Below, one piece after another: positions 21,301 through 29,159 of a stretch of DNA of 64,000 bases. Numbering within the stretch: position 1 is the first letter of the stretch; every line of letters begins with the position of its first letter. The notes beneath the pieces are model-generated. The model worked only from the letters and a program-made list of their open reading frames with translations, had not been told where the DNA came from and ran no database searches. The stretch is from Bradyrhizobium sp. RD5-C2 (GTDB lineage Bacteria > Pseudomonadota > Alphaproteobacteria > Rhizobiales > Xanthobacteraceae): contig NZ_BOVL01000022.1 in NCBI RefSeq assembly GCF_019972155.1, forward strand, positions 186,530 to 250,529, read 5' to 3'. The translations under genes were made by a program, and so were the position numbers.

Positions 21301-21872
21301 GTTGCGGTGATGCCCACAGCCGTGCCGGCCGCGGCGCCTTCCGCCACCTTGTTGGCTGCCGCATTGCTGTCGACCGGCGTGGACGGCGCAACGTCGGTGA
21401 CGGCGATGGAGAAACTCTGCGCGCTCGTCGCGATGCCGTCGCTCGCCTGAACGGTGATGGTGTAGGCATGACCGGGGCTGGTCACGTAGTTGATCTTGGT
21501 GGGGTCCGCGACCGACACCACGCCGGTGTTCGGGTCGATCTTGAACCCGCCGCTGGAGGTGTCGCCGGTCAACGAATAGGTGACGGCATTGCCGCTGCTG
21601 CTGGTGGCCTGCGCGGTGATGTTGGCAAGCGTGTTGGCCGCGGCGCCCTCAATGACCGTGTTACTCCCCGAATTGGCATCGACCGGCGCCGACAGCGAGT
21701 CGGTGACCGGCGGCCAGAGCGTGCCGGGAGGGCAGCCGAGGTAGAGATATTGCAGACCATACGTGTCGGCGAACGCTTGGGCGGCCGCGTCGAGGACGAT
21801 ATGACCGGTCGAATCGAGCTGAAGTTCGGGGCGCGTTAAACCACCGATTGTATAAGCGGGTATGGTCGACAT
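15327..21872 (-). CDS. Giant modular surface/secreted protein with matrixin-type zinc protease site
   Basis: A 2181-residue protein. The ATG at 21872 has AGGAG five bases upstream. The N-terminus has no Sec signal but a short conserved-looking module ending YLGCPPGTLWPPV. Then come two cadherin-like modules (each with VTYSLTGD and KINYVT..GHAYT), six tandem ~97-residue repeats (residues ~264-847), further NPPVVT-type cadherin-like modules, a long glycine/asparagine/threonine-rich region like a right-handed beta-helix (roughly 1180-1800), and near the C-terminus HELGHVVGLAD at residue 2045, matching the HExxHxxGxxD zinc site of matrixin-like metalloproteases, with SGDLMY after it as a candidate Met-turn. 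Absence of a Sec signal and the composition fit type I secretion, but no type I transporter is nearby and no RTX nonapeptides are seen. Likely an adhesin or extracellular protease. Confidence 0.8.
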   Translation of the reverse strand: MSTIPAYTIGGLTRPELQLDSTGHIVLDAAAQAFADTYGLQYLYLGCPPGTLWPPVTDSLSAPVDANSGSNTVIEGAAANTLANITAQATSSSGNAVTYSLTGDTSSGGFKIDPNTGVVSVADPTKINYVTSPGHAYTITVQASDGIATSAQSFSIAVTDVAPSTPVDSNAAANKVAEGAAAGTAVGITATSADMNAVTYSLTGDSSGGGFAINATTGVITVADPSKINYVTAPGHAYTVTATASDGTLSSSQSFTIDVTLGAATHFAVSIPANGAAGTPGTVTVTSLDALNHVVTNYTGTVHFTSSDGQAALPADVTLTNGTGSFSETLDTAGSQTITATDTANSAVKGTSNAEIVTPGVATHFSVSLPANGTAGTPGSVIVTALDAFNNVATSYSGIVHFTSSDGSAVLPADMTLTNGTGSFNETFKTAGSQTVTATDTVSAINGTSNTETVTGGVATHFVVSIPASGAAGTPGSVIVTALDAFGNVATGYTGTVHFTSSDGHAVLPADVTLTNGTGSFSETFESIGSQTIIATDTVSPGITGTSNTETVTPGPVTHFAISIPGSSTAGVAGSGTVTALDAFGNVVTGYTGTVHFTSTDGHAVLPANMTLTNGTATFSETLDTAGSQTITATDTVTSTITGTSNAETVTAAAATHFAVSIPGSGSAGTAGSGTVSALDPFGNVVTGYSGTVHFTSTDGSAALPADMVLTNGTGTFNETFDTAGNQTITATDTISAITGTSNAENVAPGPATHFVVSIPANGRADIAGSVTVTALDAHGNVATGYTGTVHFTSSDPTAVLPSDTTLTGGIGTFTEKFETAGSQTITATDTVSAGVTGTSNAETVAPPDAPPVVTGGHTLNYIEGQAATAFDPALTVTDADNATLDHVTVQITGNYFNGQDVLGFVDTAHIHGAWDALHGELTLTGIAGSTVGDFQTALDSITYFNTSNNPSGLARTVTITANDGTLDGTPATDTIDVTPVNNPPVVTIGAITNFSEPPVGTPPANSIPVTIAPNLTITDVDSANLISATFELSDLKPSDVLSIAGHAGTSGDIGNIHFAISSTATTETVTLTGTDTIAHYNAILDAVQFNNTGEPPDTTARAYTVTAVDDGGTAHGGNDTGSASATQTVTAINDPPTATVPSDSSVGTAFSHTNLAISGLSVADIDSAGGNETATITSNHGALSFDVTGLASFTNNNTHTVTLTGTIAQVNTALATLTYNSDDGFTGTDTVTLNVNDNGNTGTPGAQTSGPQTFHVGVVPQVFYIDNSTTGTSHNLGTQADPYTSIAAFNAANPAGSGDYVVLEHGTGTYSEANGINLANGVNLIGGSHTLQFTNPVTNQLVTANVGSGTDPVIHVTGADNGIDLLGTTGHTINGVSIDTSASTGIGISDDGNNVGTVTMSDIVIKTASGAGMNFTHGGSITLTGTANSITSGTGTALDVENTQIGSNNLTFKSITSSGGSGNGIILSNTGTAAGNGGLHVTGDGSTAGSGGTIASKTGVDGSTTQGSGVYLNNTKDVQISFVTMHDFQNYGIVGTNVTGFALGNTTVTGTNGTSVGGIGEGDVYFTGLSGTASITNSTLTGAAYDALHVFNDGGQTLNRITVTGSTFATNSAAGNASNDAIGFEATGGTFNATIQNSNVTSARGDMFQLNLLGTVSSDLVMSGDNFSNTNQNIVSGGGGITIGGGGPTNNITLTYDIANNIIKGALGAALAVTKGTGTDAHFTGTIDGNTIGTQGVAGSGSTQGIGINVFQDGAGTSSTTITNNHISGVVGGIFTLNHNGAGGAMTAVIQGNTIDTLDSTNGFAGIDVQNGSATGAGGDNNLLNATIGGAGALKNSVDLGGNTGLGLVAGIFLEQEGVSKTGLIGSPNYAGTPYNFAAVGSYVAGNNTVTGTGNGAVGTQAIGDPGQSAGGGYFGGAQFMVAVSGGVEAASPTTGETNLTQTELNSVISAAIAQWATAGATASQLATMKAVTFSVASLGGNVISAESIGHITIDASAAGHGWFVDPTPSDNFEFAHAATATDLFADPTSAAAGHLDLLTAVAHELGHVVGLADDTTPSHSGDLMYINLADGERRLPSAADANTAAPHVMPTQGTASSQFNLATGDSFNFSSFTQSPPQTPTGASHADTGANTQNLSDLFSGLSNAAAPWWTGHEAAFAAMGGTPTDNHAHTQVHHDLIV
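19331..21083 (-). repeat. Six tandem ~292-bp coding repeats inside the giant gene
   Basis: Each unit encodes about 97 residues with the pattern ATHFxVSIP, then a GTAG..GSVTVTALDAFGNV strand pair, GYTGTVHFTSSDG, LPADVTLTNGTG, ETLDTAGSQTITATDT, and a linker GTSNAETV. This looks like an Ig-like/bacterial invasin-type fold used as a stalk. Units are imperfect and differ at many third positions, so the array is not freshly expanded, although it could still recombine. Confidence 0.88.
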
Positions 21873-22637
21873 GCGCACTCCTGCGACCGGCGTGGAAGCC
21901 GATCAATATTTACAATTGTTGGGGACGATGACGTGTGAAGCCGCTCACACGTTGAAGTTGATCACCCGCGACCGGCGATCGCGCCGAGCCGCCTGCAATT
22001 CGAGCAAGCCGCGATGTTCGCGCAGCCGTGGCATCAGCGAGCTCAACTGCCCGTGCCATTTGCGTAGTCGCTTTCACACACTCGCGCCGCGACAAAACAC
22101 AATGAATGTTCGAGGAAAATGCGGCGGGCCAAGAATATTCATGCTTTGGCAACCATGACCGTATTGGCGATACTACCGGGTGTCAATGTGTGTCCGGATG
22201 ACAACCGCGCCGCCAACTATGATTCCGCTCGTGCAGCGAGAGGTAGAGTGCGGGAACCTGGCTGATCCTGCCGTCAGCGGGCCGGAGGTTTCTGTGCCAA
22301 AATTGGAATCGGGTGCAGTGTGACGAATCTGTGAAACGAATTCGCGTTGTGATTGATTCGGGGCGGCCTGTCTGTGACCTCGCAGCTCCGATAGGCCAGC
22401 CAAACTGCCCCTTTTCGTCGTCACGGTTTCGCGAGCGTGTCGTAAGGCTTTCAGATTGCGCAACTATTCGCTTGATCCGGCGGCCATCTTGAACAGACTG
22501 GGGTGCGGTTACATCTGTGACGTCCGCTGCCGCGACATTGCGGTGGTCCATCCGTGTTGAATCACCGCAATTTTAGTTGCGACTTTCGTAGCCCTGCTTT
22601 GGTCGGCGTGCTTCGTAGTCTTTTGGGGGAGAGCGAA
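21873..22637. other. Long divergent intergenic region (765 bp)
   Basis: This stretch separates the giant gene (minus) from the RND efflux genes (plus). It is visibly less GC-rich than neighbouring genes. It holds the CRP-like palindrome at 21931-21952 and several AT-rich runs. Short open frames of 80-120 codons occur on the minus strand but lack ribosome sites and family likeness, so none is called. Confidence 0.5.
21931..21952. promoter_or_regulatory. Perfect CRP/FNR-type palindrome upstream of the giant gene
   Basis: ACGTGTGA-AGCCGC-TCACACGT is an 8+8 bp perfect inverted repeat. Its core TGTGA-N6-TCACA is exactly the CRP-family consensus spacing. It sits 59-80 bases upstream of the giant gene's start codon. 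A binding site for a CRP/FNR-family regulator is likely; which one, and whether it activates or represses, is not shown. Confidence 0.55.
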
Positions 22638-23912
22638 TTGAGTTCGATTGACAGAACGGGGCGTCCGGCTCCGGTGACCGGTGTCGAGCGTCGTTCGCTC
22701 CGCCGCCAGGGATTCGTCAGGGCGTGCCGGCGCGGCCTCGCGCCGATCGGGCTGTTGGCCGCGCTGACGGTCGGCGGCTGCGACGACAAGACCGCGCAAT
22801 CGCAGGCCGCGCCTCCGGCGCCGCCCGTGACCGTCGCGCAGCCGGTCAAGCGCACCGTCACCGATTGGGACGAATTCACCGGCCGCTTCGAGGCGGTCGA
22901 GGAGGTCCAGGTCCGCGCCCGCGTCGGCGGCTTCGTCAACAGTGTCGAGTTCAAGGATGGTGACATCGTCCACACCGGCGATCTGCTTTACATCATCGAT
23001 CCGCGGCCGTTCGAGGCGGTCGTGCTGCAGGCCGAAGGTCAACTCGCCGACGCACGCGCCAAGGGCGAGCTTGCCAAGCGGGATCTCGAGCGCGGGCTCA
23101 ATCTGGTGCAGACCAGCGCGGTCTCGGAGCAGGTCGTCGACCAGCGCCGCCAGGCGTTGCAGGCGGCGCGCGCCGCCGAGACGCAGGCCGAGGGCTCGCT
23201 GAAGGCCGCGCAGCTCAACGTCGAATTCACCCATGTGCTGGCGCCGATCACCGGCCGCGTCAGCCGGCATCTGGTGACGCCGGGCAATCTCGTGCAGGGC
23301 AGCGAGAGCGGTTCGACGCTGTTGACCTCGATCGTGTCGCTCGATCCGATTTACATCTATTTCGACGTCGACGAGGCGACCTATCAGCGCAACAGCAAGC
23401 TGTGGTTCGAAGGCCGGCGGCCGAGTTCGCGCGATACCGCGAACCCGGTGCAGGTGGCGCTGACCGGCGAGACCAAACCCTCGCATGAAGGCAAGATGGA
23501 CTTCATCGACAACCGCCTCGACGTCTCCACCGCGACGCTGCGCAGCCGCGCGGTGATCCCGAACAAGGACCTCTCGATCCTGCCCGGCCAGTTCGGCCGC
23601 GTCCGTCTGATCGGCTCCTCGCCCTACGAGGCGCTGCTGATCCCGGATACCGCCATCGCCACCGACCAGTCGCGCAAGATCGTGTTCGTGGTCAAGGACG
23701 ACAACACGGTGGAAGCAAGGACAGTTACGCTCGGACCGCTGGATGAGGGCCTGCGCGTGATCCGCGAGGGCCTCAAGCCGGAGGACCATGTGATCGTCGA
23801 CGGGCTGCAACGTGCCCGCGTCGGCGCCAAGGTGACGCCGAAAATGGCCCAGGCTCCCGCAGGTGCGAATGCCCCGGCAGACACCAAGCCCGCGGCAGGT
23901 GCGAAGCCATGA
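22638..23912 (+). CDS. RND efflux periplasmic adaptor subunit (MexE/AcrA-like lipoprotein)
   Basis: A 424-residue membrane fusion protein. I chose a TTG start at 22638 because GGGGGAGAG ends a few bases upstream; the alternative GTG at 22554 has none. An arginine-rich n-region and hydrophobic stretch lead to a lipobox ending VGGC, so it is probably lipidated and anchored in the inner membrane. The barrel-sandwich domain (VRARVGGFVNSVEFKDGDIV), alpha-hairpin (QLADARAKGELAKRDLERG), return lipoyl half (LAPITGRVSRHLVTPGNLV) and beta-barrel (IPNKDLSILPGQFGRVR) follow in order. It bridges the RND transporter and an outer-membrane channel; no TolC-type gene is adjacent. Confidence 0.92.
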   Translation: MSSIDRTGRPAPVTGVERRSLRRQGFVRACRRGLAPIGLLAALTVGGCDDKTAQSQAAPPAPPVTVAQPVKRTVTDWDEFTGRFEAVEEVQVRARVGGFVNSVEFKDGDIVHTGDLLYIIDPRPFEAVVLQAEGQLADARAKGELAKRDLERGLNLVQTSAVSEQVVDQRRQALQAARAAETQAEGSLKAAQLNVEFTHVLAPITGRVSRHLVTPGNLVQGSESGSTLLTSIVSLDPIYIYFDVDEATYQRNSKLWFEGRRPSSRDTANPVQVALTGETKPSHEGKMDFIDNRLDVSTATLRSRAVIPNKDLSILPGQFGRVRLIGSSPYEALLIPDTAIATDQSRKIVFVVKDDNTVEARTVTLGPLDEGLRVIREGLKPEDHVIVDGLQRARVGAKVTPKMAQAPAGANAPADTKPAAGAKP

Positions 23913-26900
23913 ATCTCGGCAGGCTCTCCATCAACCAGCCCATCCTCGCGATGGTGCTGTCGATCGTGCTGCTGATCGTCGGCGCGATTGCCTATCCGAC
24001 GCTGCCGGTCTCGGAATATCCCCAAGTGGTGCCGCCGACCGTCACCGTCACCACGCAGTATCCGGGCGCCTCGGCGCAGACCGTGTCCGACACCGTCGCA
24101 GCTCCAATCGAGCAGGAGATCAACGGCGTCGAGGACATGCTGTATCTCTACAGCCAGGCGACCTCGAACGGCCAGCTCACCATCACCGCGACCTTCAAGC
24201 TCGGCACCGACCTCGACAAGGCCCAGGTGCTGGTGCAGAACCGCGTCGCGATCGCGCAACCACGGCTGCCTGAAGAGGTGCAGCGCAACGGCGTCGTCAC
24301 CCGCAAGAACTCGCCCGACATCCTGATGGTCGTGTTCATGCTGTCGCCCGACGACACGTTCGACCAGCTCTACATCTCCAACTACGCGCTGCTGCAGGTC
24401 CGCGACCAGCTGCTGCGGCTCGACGGCGTCGGCGACATCCAGATGTTCGGCGCGCGCGATTACTCGATGCGGCTGTGGCTCGATCCCGACCGGATCGCCA
24501 ATCTCGGCCTGACCTCGGCCGAGGTGCTGGCGGCGATCCGGGCGCAGAACCTGCAGATCGCGGGCGGCCAGATCGCCGAGCCGCCGATCGCCGATCGCGC
24601 CTTCCAGCCGAATCTCGTGTTCACCGGCCGCCTCAAGGACATCAGGCAGTTCGAGGACATCGTGGTGAAGGCCGGCTCCGACGGCCGAACCGTGCGGCTG
24701 CGCGACGTCGCCCGCGTCGAGCTCGGTGCGCTGTCCTACGCCACCAACAGCTTCCTGCTGCGCAAATCGGCGGTCGCCCTGCTGGTGACGCAACGGCCCG
24801 GATCGAACGCGCTCGCCACCGCCAAGAGCATCTCCGACACGATGGAGCGGATGAAGGCGAGTTTCCCGAAGGGGCTCGACTACAACATCGGCTACAATCC
24901 GACCGAGTTCATCGCCCAATCGGTTCATGAGCTGATCAAGACGATCTACGAGGCGATGGCGCTCGTCGTCATCGTGGTGCTGGTGTTCCTGCAGGGCTGG
25001 CGACCTGCGATCATCCCGATCATCGCGATCCCGGTATCGCTGGTCGGCACCTTCGCGGTGATGGCCGCGCTCGGCTTCTCGATCAACAATCTGACGCTGT
25101 TCGGCCTGGTTCTCGCGGTCGGCATCGTGGTCGACGACGCCATCGTGGTGGTCGAGAATGTCGAACGACATCTCGAGCATGGCATGAGCCGCCGCGAGGC
25201 TGCGCTCAAGACCATGGAGGAGGTCGGCGGCGCACTGGTCTCGATCGCGCTGGTGCTGTGCGCGGTGTTCGTGCCGACCGCCTTCCTCGGCGGCATCTCC
25301 GGGCAGTTCTTCCAGCAATTCGCCGTGACGATTGCGGTCGCGACCGCGATCTCCTGCTTCTGCTCGCTGACGCTGTCACCGGCGCTGGCCTCGCAGATCC
25401 TGGTCCCGCACGAGGAGAAGCGCCCGCCGGCACGCTGGAACATCATCGCGCGCGGCTGGGACAGCTTCACCGCGCTGTTCAACCGCGTGTTCGACCGGCT
25501 GGCGCATGGTTATGCGGCGGTCGCCGACTTCGTGATCCGGCACACGGTGGTGATGGTCGCGATCTACCTTGTCTTGATCGGTAGCGCCGGCTGGCTGCTC
25601 GCGACCACCTCGCAGGGCTTCATCCCGGCGCAGGACCGCGGCTACGTCATCATCTCGGCGCAATTGCCGGGCGCCGCGTCGCTGGCGCGCACCACGACTG
25701 TGGTGCGCGAGATCGAGCGGATCGCGCTGGATACGCCGGGTATCGTCCGCGTCGCGGCGTTCGCCGGCTTCTCCGGCGCGACGCGCACGCAGGCGGGTAA
25801 TGCCGCGGCGCTGTTCCCGGTGTTCGACGAGCCGGAGGCGCGTCTGAAGAAGGGATTGACGGCGACCGCGATCACCGCCGACCTGCGCAAGCGCCTGTCG
25901 GTGATCCAGGGCGCCTTCATCATCGTCATTCCGCCGCCGGCCGTGCCCGGTATCGGAACCGGTGGTGGTTTCACCATCCGCGTCCAGGACCGACAGGGGC
26001 GCGGGCCCGAACTGCTGGCGTCCGCGACCGACGAGCTGGTGCAGGCCGCGCGCAAGTCGCCGAACCTGACCTCGGTGTTTTCGCCGTACTCCGCGAATAC
26101 GCCGCAGCTGTTCGTCGATATCGATCGGGTCAAGGCGCAGAAGCTCGGCGTTCCCATCGCCAACATCACCGACACGATCGAGACCTATTTCGGCTCGACC
26201 TATGTCAACGACTTCAACCTGTTCGGGCGCACCTACCACGTCACCGCGCAGGCTGATCTGCCGTTCCGCAAGGAGACCACCGATCTGTCGCGGCTGCGCA
26301 CCCGCAACGCCAATGGCGACATGGTGATGCTCGGCAGCGTCGTGGACTTCAAGGACATCTCGGGCCCCGATCGCGTCGCGCGCTACAATCTCTACTCGGC
26401 GTCCGAACTGCAGGGTGAACCGGCGCCGGGCGTCAGCTCGACGACGGCGCTCAACACCATCAAGAAGATCGCCGACGATACCCTGCCGAGCGGCTTCTCG
26501 TTCGAATGGACGGATCTGTCCTACCAGCAGGTCAACGGCGCCAATGCCGGCCTCTACGTGTTCCCGATCTGCGTGCTGTTCGTCTATCTGGTGCTGGCCG
26601 CGCAATATGGCAGCTGGACACTGCCGTTCGCGGTGATCCTGATCGTGCCGATGTGCCTGTTCGCGGCCACCATCGGCGTGCGTATCATGGGCCAGGACGT
26701 CAACATCCTGACCCAGATCGGCTTCGTGGTGCTGGTGGGGCTGGCGGCCAAGAACGCGATCCTGATCGTCGAGTTCGCGCGCGATATCGAGCTCGAGGGC
26801 AGGCCGCGGCTGGAGGCGGTCATCGAGGCGTGTCGTCTGCGCCTGCGGCCGATCCTGATGACGTCGTTCGCCTTCATCCTCGGCGTGCTGCCGCTGGTGC

Positions 26901-27082
26901 TGTCGACCGGCTCGGGCTCGGAGATGCGCCAGGCGGTCGGCGTCGCCGTGTTCTTCGGCATGCTCGGCGTCACCCTGTTCGGCCTGGTCTTCACGCCGAT
27001 CTTCTACATGGTGGTGCGCAACCTCGCGGAAGGAAAGAACGAGGGCAAGCCGAAGGAACCAGCGACGAATGTGGCGGGGTGA
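23909..27082 (+). CDS. RND multidrug efflux transporter, HAE1 family (MexF/BepE-like)
   Basis: A 1057-residue inner-membrane proton/drug antiporter. It begins MNLGRLSINQPILAMVLSIV and overlaps the adaptor gene by ATGA. Landmarks are the porter motif LPVSEYPQVVPP, TM4 LVLAVGIVVDDAIVVVENVE with the paired aspartates of the proton relay, the TM10-11 region AAKNAILIVEFARD, and a final TM12 ending FGLVFTPIFYMVVR. Length and order match AcrB/MexF. It takes drugs from the periplasm and inner membrane for export. No local regulator gene is next to it; the nearest neighbours are unrelated. Confidence 0.95.
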   Translation: MNLGRLSINQPILAMVLSIVLLIVGAIAYPTLPVSEYPQVVPPTVTVTTQYPGASAQTVSDTVAAPIEQEINGVEDMLYLYSQATSNGQLTITATFKLGTDLDKAQVLVQNRVAIAQPRLPEEVQRNGVVTRKNSPDILMVVFMLSPDDTFDQLYISNYALLQVRDQLLRLDGVGDIQMFGARDYSMRLWLDPDRIANLGLTSAEVLAAIRAQNLQIAGGQIAEPPIADRAFQPNLVFTGRLKDIRQFEDIVVKAGSDGRTVRLRDVARVELGALSYATNSFLLRKSAVALLVTQRPGSNALATAKSISDTMERMKASFPKGLDYNIGYNPTEFIAQSVHELIKTIYEAMALVVIVVLVFLQGWRPAIIPIIAIPVSLVGTFAVMAALGFSINNLTLFGLVLAVGIVVDDAIVVVENVERHLEHGMSRREAALKTMEEVGGALVSIALVLCAVFVPTAFLGGISGQFFQQFAVTIAVATAISCFCSLTLSPALASQILVPHEEKRPPARWNIIARGWDSFTALFNRVFDRLAHGYAAVADFVIRHTVVMVAIYLVLIGSAGWLLATTSQGFIPAQDRGYVIISAQLPGAASLARTTTVVREIERIALDTPGIVRVAAFAGFSGATRTQAGNAAALFPVFDEPEARLKKGLTATAITADLRKRLSVIQGAFIIVIPPPAVPGIGTGGGFTIRVQDRQGRGPELLASATDELVQAARKSPNLTSVFSPYSANTPQLFVDIDRVKAQKLGVPIANITDTIETYFGSTYVNDFNLFGRTYHVTAQADLPFRKETTDLSRLRTRNANGDMVMLGSVVDFKDISGPDRVARYNLYSASELQGEPAPGVSSTTALNTIKKIADDTLPSGFSFEWTDLSYQQVNGANAGLYVFPICVLFVYLVLAAQYGSWTLPFAVILIVPMCLFAATIGVRIMGQDVNILTQIGFVVLVGLAAKNAILIVEFARDIELEGRPRLEAVIEACRLRLRPILMTSFAFILGVLPLVLSTGSGSEMRQAVGVAVFFGMLGVTLFGLVFTPIFYMVVRNLAEGKNEGKPKEPATNVAG

Positions 27083-27099
27083 GCATTGCGCTCTCCACC

Positions 27100-27205
27100 C
27101 GTCATTCCGGGGCGCGCGCAGCGCGAGCCCGGAATCCATCGGGCCGCATGTCCAAGAGGAGAAATGGATTCCGGGCTCGCCGCTTTGCGGCGCCCCGGAA
27201 TGACG
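27100..27205. repeat. Palindromic intergenic repeat, family D
   Basis: A 106-bp inverted repeat with arms CGTCATTCCGGGGCGCGCGC..GCCCGGAATCCAT and ATGGATTCCGGGCTCG..GCGCCCCGGAATGACG. It lies between the RND gene and the downstream binding-protein gene and could terminate the efflux transcript. Confidence 0.85.
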
Positions 27206-27313
27206 CCGCAGGCCCATACTTTTGGCTGAGCGGAAAGAGATGGGCAGGCGCGGGGTTATAAAATAATGTCGCGCCGATTTTTCCTGATGAGAGACTGCTG
27301 GGAGAACATAACA

Positions 27314-28504
27314 ATGAAGTCGGGATTTTTGGCTGCGGTTGCGGCATGCAGCCTGATGCTGGCGGCGCCGGCGACGGCCCAGGGTGTCAAGATCGGCATC
27401 CTGAACGACCAATCGGGCGTCTACGCGGACTACGGCGGAAAGTACTCGGTCGAGGCCGCCAGGATGGCGATCGAGGATTTCGGCGGCGAAGTGCTCGGCC
27501 AGAAGATCGAGATGGTCACCGCCGATCACCAGAACAAGCCCGACCTCGCGACCTCGATCGCGCGGCGCTGGTATGACGCCGATGGCGTCGACATGATCAC
27601 CGAGCTGACGACATCGTCGGTGGCGCTCGCGGTGCAGGAGCTGTCGAAGGAAAAGAAGAAGATCGACATCGTGGTCGGCGCCGCGACGTCGGCGATAACA
27701 GGCGCGGCCTGCACGCCCTACGGCTTCCACTGGGCGTTCGACACCCATGCGCTCGCGGTCGGTACCGGCGGTGCGCTGGTGAAGGCCGGCGGTGACAGCT
27801 GGTTCTTCCTCACCGCCGACTATGCGTTCGGCTACGCGCTGGAAAAGGACACCAGCGAGATCGTCACCGCTGCCGGCGGCAAGGTGCTGGGCTCGGTGCG
27901 CGTGCCGCTGAACTCGTCGGACTTCTCCTCGTTCCTGCTGCAGGCGCAGAGCTCGAAGGCGAAGGTGATCGGCCTTGCCAATGCCGGCCAGGACACCACC
28001 AACTCGATCAAGCAGGCCGCCGAGTTCGGCATCGTGCGGGGCGGCCAGAAGCTCGCCGGCCTTCTGATGACGCTCGCCGAGGTCAATGGTCTCGGCCTCG
28101 AGGCTGCGCAGGGCCTGGTGTTGACCGAAGGTTTCTACTGGGATCATGACGACAAGACCCGCGCGTTCTCCGAGCGCTTCTTCAAGCGGACGGGGCGGAT
28201 GCCGAGCATGATCCATGCCGGCACCTATTCGGCGACGCTGAGCTATCTGAAGGCGGTGAAGGCTGCCGGCACCAAGGATTCCGATGCGGTCGCCAAGAAG
28301 CTGAAGGAGCTGCCGGTCGACGACGCCTTCGCCCAGGGCAAGGTGCAGGAGAACGGCCGCATGGTCCACGACATGTATCTGTTCGAGGTCAAGAAGCCCT
28401 CGGAATCGAAGAAGCCGTGGGACTATTACAAGCAGCTCGCCGTGGTGCCCGGCGATCAGGCCTTCCCGCGGGCCAAGGACAGCGGCTGCCCGCTGACCAA
28501 GTGA
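27314..28504 (+). CDS. ABC transporter substrate-binding protein, branched-chain amino-acid (Peripla_BP_6) type
   Basis: A 396-residue periplasmic binding protein. The ATG at 27314 has GGGAGAA upstream and gives a signal peptide MKSGFLAAVAACSLMLAAPA cleaved near TAQG. The mature start VKIGILNDQSGVYADYGGK and the lobes with AARMAIEDFGGEVLG, WFFLTADYAFGYALEKDT and SKAKVIGLANAGQDT follow the LivJ-like fold. No permease or ATPase genes accompany it, so it is an orphan that must work with a transporter encoded elsewhere. The ligand is unknown; relatives bind amino acids, amides or aromatic acids. Confidence 0.88.
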   Translation: MKSGFLAAVAACSLMLAAPATAQGVKIGILNDQSGVYADYGGKYSVEAARMAIEDFGGEVLGQKIEMVTADHQNKPDLATSIARRWYDADGVDMITELTTSSVALAVQELSKEKKKIDIVVGAATSAITGAACTPYGFHWAFDTHALAVGTGGALVKAGGDSWFFLTADYAFGYALEKDTSEIVTAAGGKVLGSVRVPLNSSDFSSFLLQAQSSKAKVIGLANAGQDTTNSIKQAAEFGIVRGGQKLAGLLMTLAEVNGLGLEAAQGLVLTEGFYWDHDDKTRAFSERFFKRTGRMPSMIHAGTYSATLSYLKAVKAAGTKDSDAVAKKLKELPVDDAFAQGKVQENGRMVHDMYLFEVKKPSESKKPWDYYKQLAVVPGDQAFPRAKDSGCPLTK

Positions 28505-28530
28505 CGCGAAGCTGACGCAACAAACATCGG

Positions 28531-28653
28531 TGTCGTCCCGGCGAAAGCCGGGACCCATAACCACCGATGTTAGCTACTTTGCAGCGCTGTGGCCCCAGCC
28601 ATCGCAAAACTAGGCCCTGTGGTTATGGGTCCCGGGTCAAGCCCGGGACGACA
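28531..28653. repeat. Palindromic intergenic repeat, family A copy (123 bp)
   Basis: Arms TGTCGTCCCGGCGAAAGCC and its near-complement ending CCCGGGACGACA, with inner CCCATAACCACC / GGTTATGGGT. It lies between a plus-strand and a minus-strand gene that converge, a position suited to bidirectional termination. Confidence 0.88.
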
Positions 28654-28679
28654 GCGGAGTGTGCGGCGCGATCGCGCCG

Positions 28680-29069
28680 TCAATGCACCAGCCGCCACAC
28701 CGCGCCGCCGAGTGCGCCGATCCACAGGATGATGCAGGCTGCGGCCTGAATCGCAAAACCCCGGCTGCGCTTTGCTACCGCCTCGCGATAGCCGATGAAG
28801 TAGACGATGCGGCCGACCACCCAGAGCGCGCCGATCGCAGCCGCGGCGGCATCGCCGTTATAGATCGCGAACAGCCAGAGCGACGGCAGGAAGATCGGCA
28901 TCCATTCCAGCGTGTTCATCTGGATGCGGAAGATGCGCTCGAAATCCGGATGCCCCGAGATCGCCGGCAGCTTGACGCCATAGGCGACGCGGGCGCGCGC
29001 GACCTGCGTCGAGGTGAAGAAGTAGAACGCGACCGCAAGGCAGGTCACGATGGCCGTGTAGTGGTACAT
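28680..29069 (-). CDS. MAPEG family membrane protein
   Basis: A 129-residue four-helix membrane protein. The start MYHYTAIVTCLAVAFYFFTS at 29069 opens directly with the first helix; a longer frame to 29108 adds a polar tail. Family signs are the first-loop segment VAYGVKLPAISGHPDFERIF, then RIQMNTLEWMPIFLPSLWLF, and GRIVYFIGYREAV in helix 3. MAPEG proteins include microsomal glutathione transferases and eicosanoid enzymes; bacterial members may conjugate glutathione to hydrophobic compounds, but the activity here is not shown. It stands alone. Confidence 0.85.
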   Translation of the reverse strand: MYHYTAIVTCLAVAFYFFTSTQVARARVAYGVKLPAISGHPDFERIFRIQMNTLEWMPIFLPSLWLFAIYNGDAAAAAIGALWVVGRIVYFIGYREAVAKRSRGFAIQAAACIILWIGALGGAVWRLVH

Positions 29070-29159
29070 GTCAGGCGTGTCCTCTTGTTTTATTGGCCCC
29101 GATGTCATGACGGGGCGGCAGCGACCGGTGTGACTGGCGGAATTTTTTGCTGGGCCGCT

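Noticed and set aside
25376..28564. A 1062-codon open frame on the minus strand opposite the RND transporter and binding protein
   Set aside because: Antisense shadow of well-identified genes; composition rich in arginine, histidine and glutamine with no motifs, and it runs through a repeat.
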